In this document: piece by piece, positions 1-12,212 of the stretch
How positions within the stretch are numbered: position 1 is the first letter of the stretch
How the letters are laid out: the number at the start of each line of letters is the position of its first letter
Origin: Sisyra terminalis
Lineage: Eukaryota > Arthropoda > Insecta > Neuroptera > Sisyridae
NCBI GenBank assembly: GCA_958496175.1
Contig: OY292276.1
Location: 16,634,001-16,698,000, forward strand
DNA: 64,000 nucleotides
Direction: 5' to 3'
Position numbers and translations under genes: made by a program
The notes under the pieces: model-generated
The model's input: the letters and a program-made list of their open reading frames with translations, nothing else
The model's database searches: none
What the model was told of the DNA's origin: nothing

Positions 1-751
1 CAGTTTTATAAAGTTATGATATTTGGAGAAATAAGCGTAAAATGAAAAAAATAAAACGCCTATTTTGCATTGCTGTTATATTTAGAGAAGTCTTTGATAT
101 TAAATCCTTCAAGAATTTTATTCATATTTTTCAATTCAATGTTTCATATCATTTTATTTATGTACTTTATTTAAAAATATATTGAAATTGGTGGGGTATG
201 GAATCGAGCAAAAAATAAAGAACAAATCATAAATATATAAAAAAAACATATTTAAGCTGAAAGGAAAAACTTTGAAGTTTTTATTAAAAATAATTCAATA
301 ACTCTCTATATTGTCAAGTACCTCCCTCACATTCTTGTCAAAACTTATGCTTATCGAACGAGTGATCCTTTGGGGAGCAATGGACGATATTTAAAAGGAG
401 TGTATTGCATAGATTTTTCAATAACTCTCTTAATAGTGACAGCACAATAGTTATACGTCTGTGTAACATTTTCTTTGACCCTATATGAGACGCTTCAGTT
501 CAAGATCTCTTCACTTTTTCTTCACTGCCATGTAGATGAACGTCGACATTTATGTATTACGTTTTTCATAAACCTAATTTGAAGTTTACATCAAAAGCAA
601 CTAGTGGCTGCTGGTTATATTCTTAGGTAATGTCACAAAGAAATTGTAAAGTCAATTACTGACTTTATACGCGATTTGATATTTTTCTTTTGTTCGGTAC
701 AAAAAATGGTACAATTTTCCAAAAATTTATTGCTAGAAGATAAAGTATAAA
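1..751. other. AT-rich DNA, nothing recognised
   Basis: There is no open frame of useful length and no repeat end that I can identify. A run of AT-rich sequence leads into the palindrome that starts near 752. Confidence 0.5.
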
Positions 752-926
752 TGTATATTGAGTATACAATATATAAAATATATTGCAGTCCAATTTATGT
801 AGTATAATTTAACATAATAATATACAAATTTAATATAATAATATATAAACTTAATATAATAATATATAAAAATCATACCACCAAGATAAATTTGAACAGA
901 ATGTCAAACAAAAAATATTCGTGACG

Positions 927-980
927 TATTGCCCAGATACGTATTTCGATTGCCAAGCAACCTTTATCAGTGGTCATCAA
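927..980 (-). ncRNA. Degenerate hammerhead-like motif, left arm
   Basis: Read on the minus strand, this is CTGATAA, then a hairpin GGTTGC-ttg-GCAATC, then GAAATACGTATC and TGGGC. It is the left-arm counterpart of the motif at 1073-1126. The conserved G of CTGANGA is A here, so it is probably inactive. Its hairpin keeps pairing through a G-U wobble where the right arm has A-T. Confidence 0.45.
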
Positions 981-1072
981 GTAGTTTGCATCACTCCGTA
1001 ACTGCTATGTGATGATTCACACATGGTGCTATGTGAATCATCAAATAGCAGTTACGGAGTGATGCAAACTAC

Positions 1073-1126
1073 TTGATGATCACTGATGATGATTGCTTGG
1101 CAATCGAAATACGTATCTGGGTAATA
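1073..1126 (+). ncRNA. Candidate minimal hammerhead ribozyme motif, right arm
   Basis: CTGATGA (1083-1089) is followed by one extra T, a perfect 6-bp hairpin GATTGC-ttg-GCAATC (1091-1105), then GAAA (1106-1109). Helix III could be ATA/TAT around CG, with cleavage expected after ATC at 1117. The bases before the core (TGATCA) pair partly with TGGGTAA after it as helix I. This order matches type I hammerheads with a tiny helix III, as described for Penelope-like element repeats. The unpaired base after CTGATGA is a weak point, and activity is untested. Confidence 0.5.
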
Positions 1127-1298
1127 CGTCACGAATATTTTTGTTTGAACTTCTGTTCAAATTTATGTTGGTGGTATGATTTTTATAAATTATTATATTA
1201 GGTTTATATATTATTATATTAAATTTGTATATTATTATTTTAAATTATACTACATAAATTAGACTGCAATATATTTTATATATTGTATACACAGTATA

Positions 1299-4200
1299 AC
1301 TGTTCAAAGTCAGCGGAAAAAATCTTATTTTGATAAAAGTATATATTTAAATGAAACGATAATCAAAATTAGTATTGAAATAATTTTAAACATATAAACA
1401 TATAAACATAGAAAATTTTTTCCAATTTAGTCCATGAAATTGAATTATTATTTGTTTTAATGGTTTATTTTTATAAAAACTGAAAATTTTTTTGTGCTGT
1501 TTTATGTTGCAGTATTGCTATACCGTATTTATTTGACAAAATAACATCAATGGAACATAGCTTAACATATATATAATAAAAATAAAAAGCTTTCACATAT
1601 GCATATCTCAATAGTATTTAAAATTTAAATAAACAAATAGTTCAGAATTCCATTTAAATAATACCATTGAATAATTTCTCTACAACAAAATTTTAATATT
1701 TTTGGAAAAACAAAAACATGCAATTTATATGCTGCATATATTCGTATGTATATGACATTTATATTGGAACAATAACTTTTTAAAGTGACTAGAAACTAGA
1801 TGTGGATTATTTTGGATTGGTTTTTAAGCATTAAAAGTAATAGACAAATATAAAATTAAAAAAATAAACATTATGTAATAAAGTACATGAAAAATCGACG
1901 TTAAAATATTTTTTACTGTAGTAACTTTCCAAGTAGTACCTATTTCGGTAGGAATCCAGCTTTAAAAGCGATGCTATGCATTTTAATACCCTTGTTATTA
2001 TTTACTTGCTGCTTATCTTTACTTAATACTTTATATAACAAAATTGGTTTCATCAAAACATTGGATATTTTATCAGTGTTAGTAAAAAAGTATTGGAAAG
2101 TTGGTAAAATTTAAATAAACAATGCCTTTTGTCAAACCATTTGATGACAGTTTAAAGTAAAAGCGATAAAAAGTAGTCGAATCACATTTTTTGTGCTAAA
2201 TAAGTCGTTTATATTCTTTGTTAAAACCGGGAAAAGTTTCTTTTTTACAAATACTAGCTGAAGAAAGTTAAGAAAAACTCTTAAGTACACCATAATTTGT
2301 TTAATTTTATCCTCGACCCGTGTTCCATTCATTTTACACGTGGAGCCATTAACGAAATAAAAGCATGTTCAACTTTCACTTGAAATTTGGTGGCGTGATT
2401 TACTTGATAATAGCTTCCCTTGTAACTTCCGTATAAATAATTATAGATTCAAGTAGAATTGTTTCAGTTGTGGTGGTCAAATGAATATTGTACAGAGGTT
2501 TGGTTTCAGTGTTGCATTGAAATATTTCGTAGTACTTATACGGAATGGGATTTAACTTTATGATGGTAAACATGCGGAAGTACAAGCGGATATCACATCA
2601 ATATGGTGCCCTGTCATATGTCACCTACACTTTCTACATTGACCAACTTCGCTCTATAGATGTTTACTTTGGAGAGACCAACACTTCTCCCATTGTTCCA
2701 CACAAAACAACCCGTCAGAATCGTTCATCTATCAACAAACATTTACTTGCTTTGCTCAAACCAAACAATAACCATAATTGTTAAATGAAAAGTTACAGCA
2801 CAGTGACACATTTCACATGCCATAAAGTAGTGATATTATTTAAAAACGTTTAGTTTTATTTTCACACTTATTAAAACTTTACAAAAAGGAAGATTAAATC
2901 AATTCCATAAGGGAGTATATGTAAGGGAGCACTTACTCACGTAAATTAATCGAGAAAAGGACGATTGTAGTAGTCAGATCCCCACAAATGGTAACTTCAA
3001 ATTTTTGAATGATAAGGATAATTTTTTCAAATTTTTCAAAAGTTACGTATCAAATATTTTGGGATATTGAAAGCCTGAGAGTAAGAATGATTTCCAAAAC
3101 CAAAATTTAGCTCTTCTTAATAAGTGTAAATTAATTTAACGAAAAGGATACTTTTACTTATTTAAAGGGAGTATGTGGGAAGGTAAATGGACTTGCTACT
3201 TCGAGTTACATGATATATAGATCAAAAAATCTTTTTTTTTGGTATCTAGTTATTTATTTAACCAATGATAATGATAACATTTAATTTGTCATACCAAAAG
3301 TGTTTAATATATTTAAAAATATATTTACACTATTTGGACAAGAAACGTTTCGCAAAAAAAAAGATCGTAAGCTTTTGTTTGTTGAAATTTATTACTAAAA
3401 GTAATACATAATGTGTGTGTTGTTACTAATTTTATTAATTCTTCAATATTGGAAATGTGTTTCTTACTATCCATAGATAACTCATATTTTTTATGATATT
3501 TTTACTATCGAGAGAAAACATTATGAATCTACTCTTAAAGCTTATTAGTTCTCATAATTTGAATATATACCATCAAATTAGTGTTTTAATTGGGAACTGA
3601 CCACTTTGATAAGGACGTTTGGTAGCAAAAAAAAGAAGTGTTTATGTGCTCTTTTATACACAACTATATCAAGTAATTAACTATAGTTAAGTTAAAATTC
3701 AAATCCAAAATTTTTTAATTGAAATGCAGGTGACAAATTTAAATCCTATAAAAATAGTAGAGTTTACTGTGCTATTATTGTTTATGGTAGTAAATCACAT
3801 GAAAATGTAGAAATCAGTTTTCTTGCGATATACAAATCAGGTGGCAATTTTGTTTACGTCAAAAATTTGTTGGAAAAGAAAGCACAATTTTTTTCCCATT
3901 TAAGAAACTAATTCTTATATTTCGTGTTTTTTTTTATATATGCGAAAATTGCAAACAAAACGCACGTGGAACCATCCTATTTTTGCTTGTATTTTCATTA
4001 TTTTACAACTTATAACTAAGTAATTGTCAAGCTTTATACATTTTTTCTGCAAAAATAACATTTTTCTGATCTGGATTTGATTTAATCTAGTTTAAAATAT
4101 ATTTTAAAATAAAACAAAAACAAATTAAAATATTAACACAAACTCAATGTTAACTTATGGGCAATACTTTGGTTGCACACAATACGTGGCCATGCTTTTG

Positions 4201-7200
4201 AAGCGGCGCCTACTGGTCATAATTCAATAGTTTTATTTCATTTTTGGATAATTCATAAATAATATTTTAATGAGAAAAATTCAAAGAGTCGAATTGGGAG
4301 AAATTGTGAGAAAATTGCTCAAAATTGTAAGAAAAGTTCAGTAATTTGAATCAAACTTCGATAATGTATACTAATTTATAAAATATTTTACTTATTTTTC
4401 CCGTAGACCTTAGAAGGTAGATTTGAAGATAAAATGGGATATTTAAGTTTATATTATATTTGTTCTACTTTTTCTCCTAAAATTTGAAAATAAACAAAAT
4501 ACTTTGCTCTAATTCCAGAGATACTAAGACTTCAGAAAATTGGAATTTCAGGATTAAGTTCTAGAAGTATTGGGATTTTCACCATTTTACAGGCAAATAA
4601 TATAAAAATTGTTGGTAAAAATTTACTTTATATTTTTTTTATATTAAAACTTAGTAACTTGCGATCCAAAAACCTTCACTAAAAACCTTTACTGTCCAAA
4701 TTCATTGATGACGTATACTTTGGAGTCTTTACCTATAAGGCGATTAAAGAGGAAAGTGCCACGTGACCTACCTAATGCTTAAAAGATATACCAAAAGGAG
4801 TGTACCCTACCATTCCTACCCTTTCCTGCCATTAAAATGAATAAAAGGACCACAGCTTAGATGGCATAATTATGAAAAGACAGCAATAATCATCTAGAAA
4901 GCTTAAAAGAAAATTAGGTTTTACCTTAATCGTTGGATTTTTGGTTCTGTTATCAATCACACTAAATTATATCCATCCTTGTATGGGTTGATTTGAAAAT
5001 GATGGACATGAATACTTTTTTAAGTTATTCAAATTCTATGAAATTTTAAAAATGTTTTCTCACAATTTATAATTTATACAGACTATACTTAAATATGAAG
5101 AAAATATCGTTTAACGTTGAAAGTTTGTTTAGTTAAAATGACAGTATAAATATAGTTCAAAAAATGTTCGGTAAAATTCAAAAAAAATTCTCTTTTTTTA
5201 AATCTAGTCATTAAAAAGATACGATTCTTTCTTAACAAGAACAGTAAATGTTTTAAAGCTGTTGAAATTGTTGAGAATAAAAACTTATTATATTTTGTTC
5301 AAACTTAAAATGATCTTCAGGTACATCTCCATATTTCAAATTTTTATATTTAGTACTCAAAAGTTTACTTTTTTTTATATATTTAAAGGAAAAATTTAAT
5401 ATGCAATATATAATTTTACGATGGAAATGGTGGAAAATGTGAAGTTGATTTAACTTTTATTAAGAATCAAGCATTTTTCGCCTGTGTGTAAGATGTCACG
5501 AAGGTTTATTGAAAACGTTTATTGTAAACCTTTTTATTTTATGTTTTACGTAAACAAGGTATATCAAGAACAACTTGACTTTTATATGAAATGTGACAGT
5601 ATCGAAAGCGTAAAATAAAATAAAAATTCACTGACAGAAGCGCTGAATGCGATCATAAAAAAGTGTGAACAATACGTTGACTGACTGATATTGAAATAAA
5701 TAATAAAATCGCTTTTCAGTTGAAACTATAAAAAATGTAAATGTTTCCGTGTTATTATACATAAAATTGAACGTTTATATTTCGCCGTTATTTAACATGT
5801 GAGTCTTAAATATTTGTATTAGCTTTTAGTAGTCCCCTGTATACCCAGTATATTATTTCGCAAGATATTTACAATTTTATGGGAGCGGAATTAATTAAAA
5901 ATTAGTATTTTATATAAATTTTAATAAAAATATAATGTTCCCACTGACAAGATGTAACGTTTGCATTATAAAGTTTAAAGTATATAACATGCAAAAGGTC
6001 GTTATTTCCGAGATTCTATCGTAATATTCTCTTTTGACGTGAGCTATAACTGACGGTGTTAAATCAAACGTACGTGATTTGCTGTCACGCGTACACGAAA
6101 AACATATTAACTCAAGTTTGCGAAATGAATTTCTCTAATGACGAACCCGTCGAACATAGTTTGAATTAAAATTAGATTTTAGTTAGACTTCCATTCGGCA
6201 CAAACGATTTTTAGGCTGACGAGTAAACGTCAATCCAAGGTTAACAATTAGTATAAGAAATCTTTCCATCAATTATCATATGTCTGTAGTAAAATCCAAC
6301 TTGAAAAATTGAATTATAAATAGGAAGCTTTTAGTACCTTTGAATCGATACGAATGCTTTCCATTTTATGCTTCCAAGTATCCATTTCTTGATATAATAT
6401 ACATTTTTATTGATTAAAATTTTAAATTTCATGTATTTGGGTCTAATATCCACATATTTAATTTATTAAAATAGTATTTTTGTATATGAGATACATAGAT
6501 CAATGATGAGAAAATTACCATAATGAATTATTATTTTTACAGCAATGCATTCATTTGCACAGTTTTCATTGTGCTGTTTTCGTTTCTACCACCCAAAACG
6601 TTAAATAGTTGTCTAGTGAGATTATGAATGCTTTTTATCGATCATTTTCCCATGATTTCCCAACCTATGTATACGAAGTCCTACATCTTGCTCTTCTAAA
6701 GCTTTTACCACGCAATATGTTTTTGATGTTCTTATTTTGTATTTGCACTTTGATTTCTTTTCCAATAAATTACGTGCTACATGAGGCTAACATAGTAAAT
6801 GGTTTCAATAGGAAATTACATTCGAAACTAACCAATATCCGCCACTGCGTTTGTGTGTCACAAAAAAAAAACATCAAAAATGGTTATGCTTAGTTTTAAT
6901 GATTATCGAGAAATACATATTTCAATTTATTTACAAAAAATTAGACGTCAGAACGTAAGACTAAATATTATATGTAAGAAGTAAAAAAGAATAATTTTTA
7001 TTAGACTAATCTGGACTGTTTTCATTAAAAATTGTAATTGCTAAGGTTTAATGATTCTTATCAAGACAAAATATATATTAAAACCAATGCGATTTTTTTA
7101 AGAGCTAAAAGTATAACTATAATCGTGCTAATTGATTTTACTTAACCGAGCCTTAATCTGACACAAGGGTTGATATTTTATAAGCATAAACACAATACAA

Positions 7201-9199
7201 TAAAACAAATATTTGAGTAATCGGAATGTAATGTCGTGTTTTTAAATATTAAATTAAAACTCAAAATTATTAAACAAGTTTTAATTTTAAATCTATGATA
7301 TAATTGGCCTTAATATTATCACCTTTTTGACACCCAGTGCTAATTTTTAATGCCAAGTTTGCAAAAAAAAAATGATTATTAAGGAAAATATCAAATAATT
7401 ACATTTTGAACCTCACTTAAGCTTTAAATTGTTGAATCACTAAGTACATGTTGTATTGACCGAAATAATTAGAAATCCGATGGAATGACTTTGGACAGTT
7501 ATAGTGAGTACGGCAATATCATCCCCTTCTTCTTAACATATTAATTTATTTCATGGCTTTTCTTCTGCAGAGGAATCCTGCATTACTCTGTTGCAAATAA
7601 AATTTTCTTGTCGGTAGTCCTTGCACTCTTTTAGGTATTTAGTTGGTTGACCAGGATTGATAAGGAATATTTGATTAATGAATATCTAATGGACTTGGAT
7701 AAATATTGAAATTGTTTTTGGTTTCAAACTTATGTTCTACCTTATGAAACTCGAAAAGCATACAATTCCGAATTTGGATTTCTTCAAGTCTTTGGTCTTA
7801 CTTTTTCAATACAGATTTCTGGATAAAAAAAAATGTAATTTTTTATGAGTTAATAAGCCACTCTAACGCTTTGAAATAAATTATAAGCATATAAATTGCA
7901 ATTAAATAGCTAAATAATTAAAAACGACATTACTTTCCAATTCACCTAACACTTGGTAATATAAAAAAAACAGATACTACTTAGTTCTACCATTGTAAGC
8001 GGGTCTCAATTTTCTTGAATCTTTTCTTGTAAACTTGCTAAGTTTTACTTGCATATTGTGTAGTTTTAATTTCTAAGAAATCAATAATAATTTATTGAAA
8101 CAAAATTCTTAAAAATAATATAGAAATATTTTTTTTTGTGGAAGATTGATTTTTTTGAAAAAGCCAAAAATATTACTTCCAAATTGCAAAATAGAATGGT
8201 TTATTTATATAATTCAAATGCATTCCTTTGTTATTTCGGATGTATTATAACAAAGATTTGTCTCGCGAATGAAAAGATCATTTTATGAGCCACAAAATAA
8301 ATGTGTTCCCTCAGGATAGAGTAATATTTCATAAAACGGTTATGATTAATTATGTTTTTATAGACGCAATTAATGTTGAATAACGGTATTAATTTCGGTT
8401 CTTTTAACATTTCTTTGCATTTTCTTCTTTTACTGCAATTTATTTTTTAATTGAAAACGATTAGATTAATTAATACATTTTACTTTGTCATTTGAAATAT
8501 ATTTGTATTCAAACGTTTATAATCTTTATACCCATAGCTGGCAAAAACGGAAGAACATTTTTCTTTTCTTTATTATGAGATTTTTTGTTGGAAAAATCAC
8601 ACTTTTTTAAGCTTAGAAGAAAATATGTGCATTGGACCATCGTAATTTGTAATTTTGATTTATAATTGAGTTTTACGGGAAAAAATAACAAAATTTTTGT
8701 GTGAAATATGATGGTTTTGTTGAACCGTTTCATTAGGGGTTGAAATAAATCAATTGGTTGGCCAACATTTTAACTACTTTCCCTAAGTTTATTGGTGAGC
8801 GTTGGGAAACCCATAGATGCTCGAAATCGATTTAGAAACAAATTCAACTTCCCTGTTTATCGAGACAATGTATTTGAAAGTTACATTGGCTCTATTATCT
8901 GCAGCTTTTCATGGGTTATGTTCTCTTTGCTACTTGCTTTTCGATATCGCCCTCGACAAAATAGCCATTGACATAAATACTTCTCGAATTTATTTAGTTT
9001 ATTACTTTTTCCAATGTTTTTTGCATTCAAATTTATTGAGCTCGTTGGCTCTTTGATTGAACTATTACCTAGTTGGATTAGCAAAAGGACCTTTGTTGTA
9101 TTCAACTGGATTTATTGGTTTAGAAAGTTTTAAAAATATTATAAATAAACAAAGTAAACATTGATAAGTATTTTATTTATTTCCGAGTCAAAATAAAGT
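1299..9199. other. AT-rich DNA with no supported gene
   Basis: About 7.9 kb is dominated by A and T runs. The longest open frames are only about 80-90 codons (2545-2784 plus, 6624-6893 plus, 8817-9056 plus with a competing minus frame 8881-9105). None has a motif that I recognise or a clear coding bias. The 2545-2784 stretch is somewhat less AT-rich and could be a decayed coding fragment, but I cannot name it. No RNA gene or mobile element end is evident. Confidence 0.5.
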
Positions 9200-9307
9200 A
9201 ATGGATAGTAATATATGTCTTATGGGATTCAATTTCTTCTTTATTACGACGCGTTTCAACAGTTTTTGACTGTCATCATCAGGTAATAATTATTTTGTCA
9301 ATTGTAA
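9200..9307 (+). repeat. Left terminal inverted repeat of the Penelope-like element
   Basis: This repeat matches 12213-12311 in reverse complement at roughly 85-90 percent by eye. It includes CTTATGGGATTCAATTTCTT, the ribozyme-like block and TAATTATTTTGTCAATTG. It is the better preserved end and keeps the ribozyme helix II that the right end has lost. Confidence 0.88.
9241..9289 (-). ncRNA. Candidate hammerhead ribozyme in Penelope terminal repeat
   Basis: On the minus strand, TTATTAC (helix I) is followed by CTGATGA (plus 9276-9282) and a hairpin ACAGT...ACTGT. Next come GAAAC (plus 9253-9257), GC, GTC (plus 9248-9250), and GTAATAA, which pairs all seven bases with the opening TTATTAC. Helix III is two base pairs (AC/GT) over a two-base loop. 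Such very short third helices are known from Penelope-like element hammerheads. The base of helix II is imperfect, with unpaired bases next to the core. Confidence 0.7.
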
Positions 9308-9457
9308 ACAAATTTCATATAATTTGTGTGCTTTGTATATTTTATATTCTTCTAGGGTGTTCATATGTGATCCTTTCTTGCATATTAGTAGTGGCTTAAA
9401 ATTTGTTTCGAAATTTAAGCATTGATGATTTTCGTCATAAAGGTGTTTTGTAAAATT

Positions 9458-9990
9458 TCAAGTTGTTGTTGAAGGTGGTTTCTTGGGTGCATGTTCCTTA
9501 TTTCTTGTTCTGAAAGATCTACCAGTTTGGCCAATGTAGAAATTTTCACAGGAACCACATTTAATTTGATATATTCCGGTTTTATTTTCCGTTGTAATTT
9601 GGTTGTTCTCCAATGGTTTGAGAATTTTCATCATGTTGTTTGTTGAAAATGTGATATTGAAGTTATTTTTCTTTAGGAAGTTGGCGATTATAATTGAATA
9701 CATTAATGAAGTCTGATTTCATATATTTTTTGTTTTCTTTTTTGTGGAGTTGGAGGAATGGATTTTTTAGGAAATTTCGATATTGTTTTGTCTACGATTG
9801 TACTGTCGTATCCGTTAGTAATAACTATATGTTTAATTATCTTAATTTCTTCTTCACGAACTTTGGTGCTGAGAGGAAACTCGATCGCTCTGTATACTAG
9901 ACTGTTGTAAGCTGTCATTTTTTGGTTTCTTGGATGAAATAATGTTTCATGGATGATGGTGTTTGTTGTTGGATTTCTGTATATATTATA
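9458..9990 (-). pseudogene. Penelope reverse transcriptase C-terminus and GIY-YIG endonuclease
   Basis: Reading from the Helitron junction, the minus strand begins YRNPTTNTIIHETLFHPRN, a conserved stretch after the reverse transcriptase palm. The open frame 9703-9918 then covers the connecting region (AYNSLVYRAIEFPLS). A second open frame, 9458-9703, holds the endonuclease: GIY at residues 43-45, CGSC at 49-52, YIG at 56-58, then GRSFRTR and an EH pair at 70-71. In this group the endonuclease nicks target DNA to prime reverse transcription. The two frames overlap by one base but are not joined in one frame, so at least one frameshift is present. The Helitron separates them from the palm domain. 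Confidence 0.9.
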
Positions 9991-11018
9991 CTAGCTGATC
10001 CCCGCAACTTCGTCTGCGTAACGTAGGTGTAGATTATATTTTCTTTTTAGATTTGCTATTTGTAGTGGTATGTGAAAATTTTTATTTTTCTTATTTGTTT
10101 TACGAAAAACATAATCATACTTTAAAACACTGCTTTGTCGACTTTAAAGAGACACATTTAATCAACTGTTGCTTAGAATAAAATAGTTGTATGCAATCAT
10201 CAATTAAACTTCAAAAAATATTTATAAATATCTAAGAAGAGTATGTTAAATTGCGTATACCGTCGGTAGGCATACCTACCGTGAACCAAATAATCCATAA
10301 ATCAATCAGTATCTATACATAAATAAAAAATATCGTCAAGTCCAATAAAGTCGGTCTAAATTATGACTAAATAAGTCGAAAGTTATCAAAATACTTGCGT
10401 CAAAATAACAGTAGTTAAGAGTCTAGATTTTTGAATATTAGTTGGAATCCCATCTCACTGTTTTAATTCCCGAATGAACCTTTTTCCAAAAACAATTTTG
10501 TAAAAAAAAAGTCTAATGTAAGATTCGAACCTACGTCTCTTTTATTGTGAGCATAAGAATGTCAGATACGTAAGCGAATGCGCTATGGACGTATAATTAA
10601 TCCCAAAGTATAAATAAAAGAGCTTTTATAGCGGTGGCATTTATATATATTTTTTAAAATGAAAAAACACTTATTGTGACATGACTATAATAGTTAGTTA
10701 TATGCTGTCGCTTTATTTTTTGTAGATAATAATATGTTTTACAAAATCGTAGTACATTATTTTGTTCTATAACCAATAGTTTTCGCAGCGCACGCGATAA
10801 AATAATGTTTTTTGGTAATATTTTTCAGTCCTTGGGTTACATTATTGGAGTTTTAGTATCAATCCCTAACTTTTTTGAAATTTTTATATAGCCTATGTTC
10901 ACCGAAAATAGTGTAGCTTCCTAACAGTGAAAGAATTTTTCAAATCGGTCAAGTACTTTCGGAGACTATTCAAAGCAAACAAACAATCAAATCTTTCCTC
11001 TTTATAATAATAGGTAGA
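9991..11018 (-). mobile_element. Non-autonomous Helitron inserted in the Penelope-like element
   Basis: On the minus strand it starts TC (plus 11017-11018) after an A and ends CTAG (plus 9991-9994) before a T, the A|T insertion rule of Helitrons. The 5' end reads TCTACCTATTATTATAAAG. The 3' end reads GACGAAGTTGCGGGGATCAG and then CTAG. It encodes no protein. Its final 400 bp match 37.83-38.23 kb at roughly 85 percent by eye, and it shares a tRNA-like module with that element. It interrupts the reverse transcriptase frame, so it arrived after the Penelope-like element. Confidence 0.88.
10511..10590 (-). other. tRNA-like module inside the Helitron
   Basis: Minus-strand sequence contains TAGCGCATTCGCTTACG, resembling a tRNA D-arm and A box. 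About 50 bases on it has GTAGG-TTCGAAT-CTTAC, a five-pair T-arm whose GGTTCGAATC matches the B box. The acceptor strands (GTCCATA and ATTAGAC) pair only in part and the anticodon arm is poor, so this is a decayed tRNA or a tRNA-derived promoter and not a working gene. The same module sits at 36323-36404 in the longer Helitron in the same orientation. Confidence 0.6.
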
Positions 11019-12210
11019 TAAAAGATGATCATAATTTTCCATTTTCATTGATGATCGTTGTGTCCAAAAAGTTGATTGTCCCATTTAGTTCGTGTTCTGA
11101 AGTGAATTTTATTTTCTGATGTATTTTGTTCTGATCGGATTCCATATTGTCAATCTGTGGGGTAGTTCTTTTAAATAAGATAAAAATATCGTCTACATAT
11201 CTTCCATAATATATTATTTTATTTTTGTAGGTACTGTTCATAATATATGTATTTTCAAAGTGATTCATGTAGATGTCGGTTAGGAGTCCTGCTGAAGGGG
11301 AACCCATGGCCAAGCCTTCCTTTTGGTGATAAAATTTTTGATTGAAATTGAAATAGTTTTGTTTTAAGATGGTGGTTAATAAATTCATTATGTCGTTGAT
11401 TACCTTATAATTATATATTTTGGATGTTATTAGATTATATTCCACAATTTTGATTGTTTCTTCAACAGGGACATTTGTGTCAAAGTTGATAATGTAAAGT
11501 AATGCTCTGTTTGATGTTCTGTGGTAGTTTTAGGTTTTAAGTATTATTCATAAATTCATATGTATTTTTTAATGAATAATTTTCTTTCAATATAATGCCT
11601 GACTTGATGGTTTCTACCAGTTTTTTAGCTTACCAATATCCAGGTGCAAATTTGTAATCCACTACTGGTCGGATTGGCATATTTATTTTGGGTAAACCAT
11701 GAAGTATTGGAGCTTGAGGTTTTATTGCTTGTGGATTCTTTTAGAAAATTCGTTTTCAAAAAGATAGTCGCTTTTATTTATGGTTTTGTATAAAATTTTA
11801 GTGAAGTTCGGAGCTAGATCTTCTTTCAATTGAATTATATTATTTTGTTTGATGAATTGTTCCATTTTCTTTGTATATTCACCTTTGTTTATGATTACGA
11901 TGATCTTTCCTTTCGGCTTTTGTGATATAAGCTCTATTTTTGTGTAGTTTTTCTTTTATATTTTTTATGTTTAATTGCTCTTGATGAAATGAAGCTATAA
12001 TTTTGTTAATAGTTTCATGTAAATTTGATTTTAAACTATTTTAGCTTCTTTTTATGATATATCGTGCTTCGTTTTGGAGGTCTTGATCTGGAAGTGTTCT
12101 GATGATTGATTCTGATTTCATTATGTCTTGTAATACAGTGTTATTTTTGAATTTTGGTAAATTGAATTCTGGGCTTTTGTTTAATGCGATAAGTTCTTCT
12201 TTGGATATAA
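11019..12210 (-). pseudogene. Penelope-like reverse transcriptase, broken
   Basis: The N-terminal part appears in pieces: EFNLPKFKNNTVLQDIMKS near 12150, NRAYITKAERK near 11900, then GEYTKKMEQFIKQNN and KEDLAPNFTKILYKTIN, all typical of the region before the fingers. The best frame, 11029-11445, holds the palm: GLAMGSPSAGLLTDIYM at residues 44-60 and YGRYVDDIFILF, with YVDD at 83-86 (11188-11199). Between 11450 and 12060 several stops and frameshifts break the frame. The C-terminal end is cut by the Helitron at 11018. Confidence 0.9.
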
Positions 12211-12212
12211 TA

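Larger units (their letters stand above)
752..1298. mobile_element. Foldback element with hammerhead-like motifs
   Basis: Two arms of about 270 bp are inverted copies of each other around a centre near 1027, where GATGATTCACA faces TGTGAATCATC. The outer ends read GTATACAATATATAAAAT on the left and its complement near 1270-1292. Each arm contains ATTGCTTGGCAATCGAAAT and TTACGGAGTGATGCAAACTA, and each has AT-rich repeats built on AATATAATAATATA. No protein is encoded. A shorter relative lies at 48931-49223, so this is a family and not a local accident. The hammerhead-like core in each arm suggests a non-autonomous relative of Penelope-like elements. That assignment is inference; the inverted repeat itself is seen directly. 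I found no clear target duplication. Confidence 0.85.

Noticed and set aside
10511..10590. A functional tRNA gene
   Set aside because: The T-arm and B box are good, but the acceptor stem pairs poorly and the anticodon arm is not convincing; the second copy is worse.
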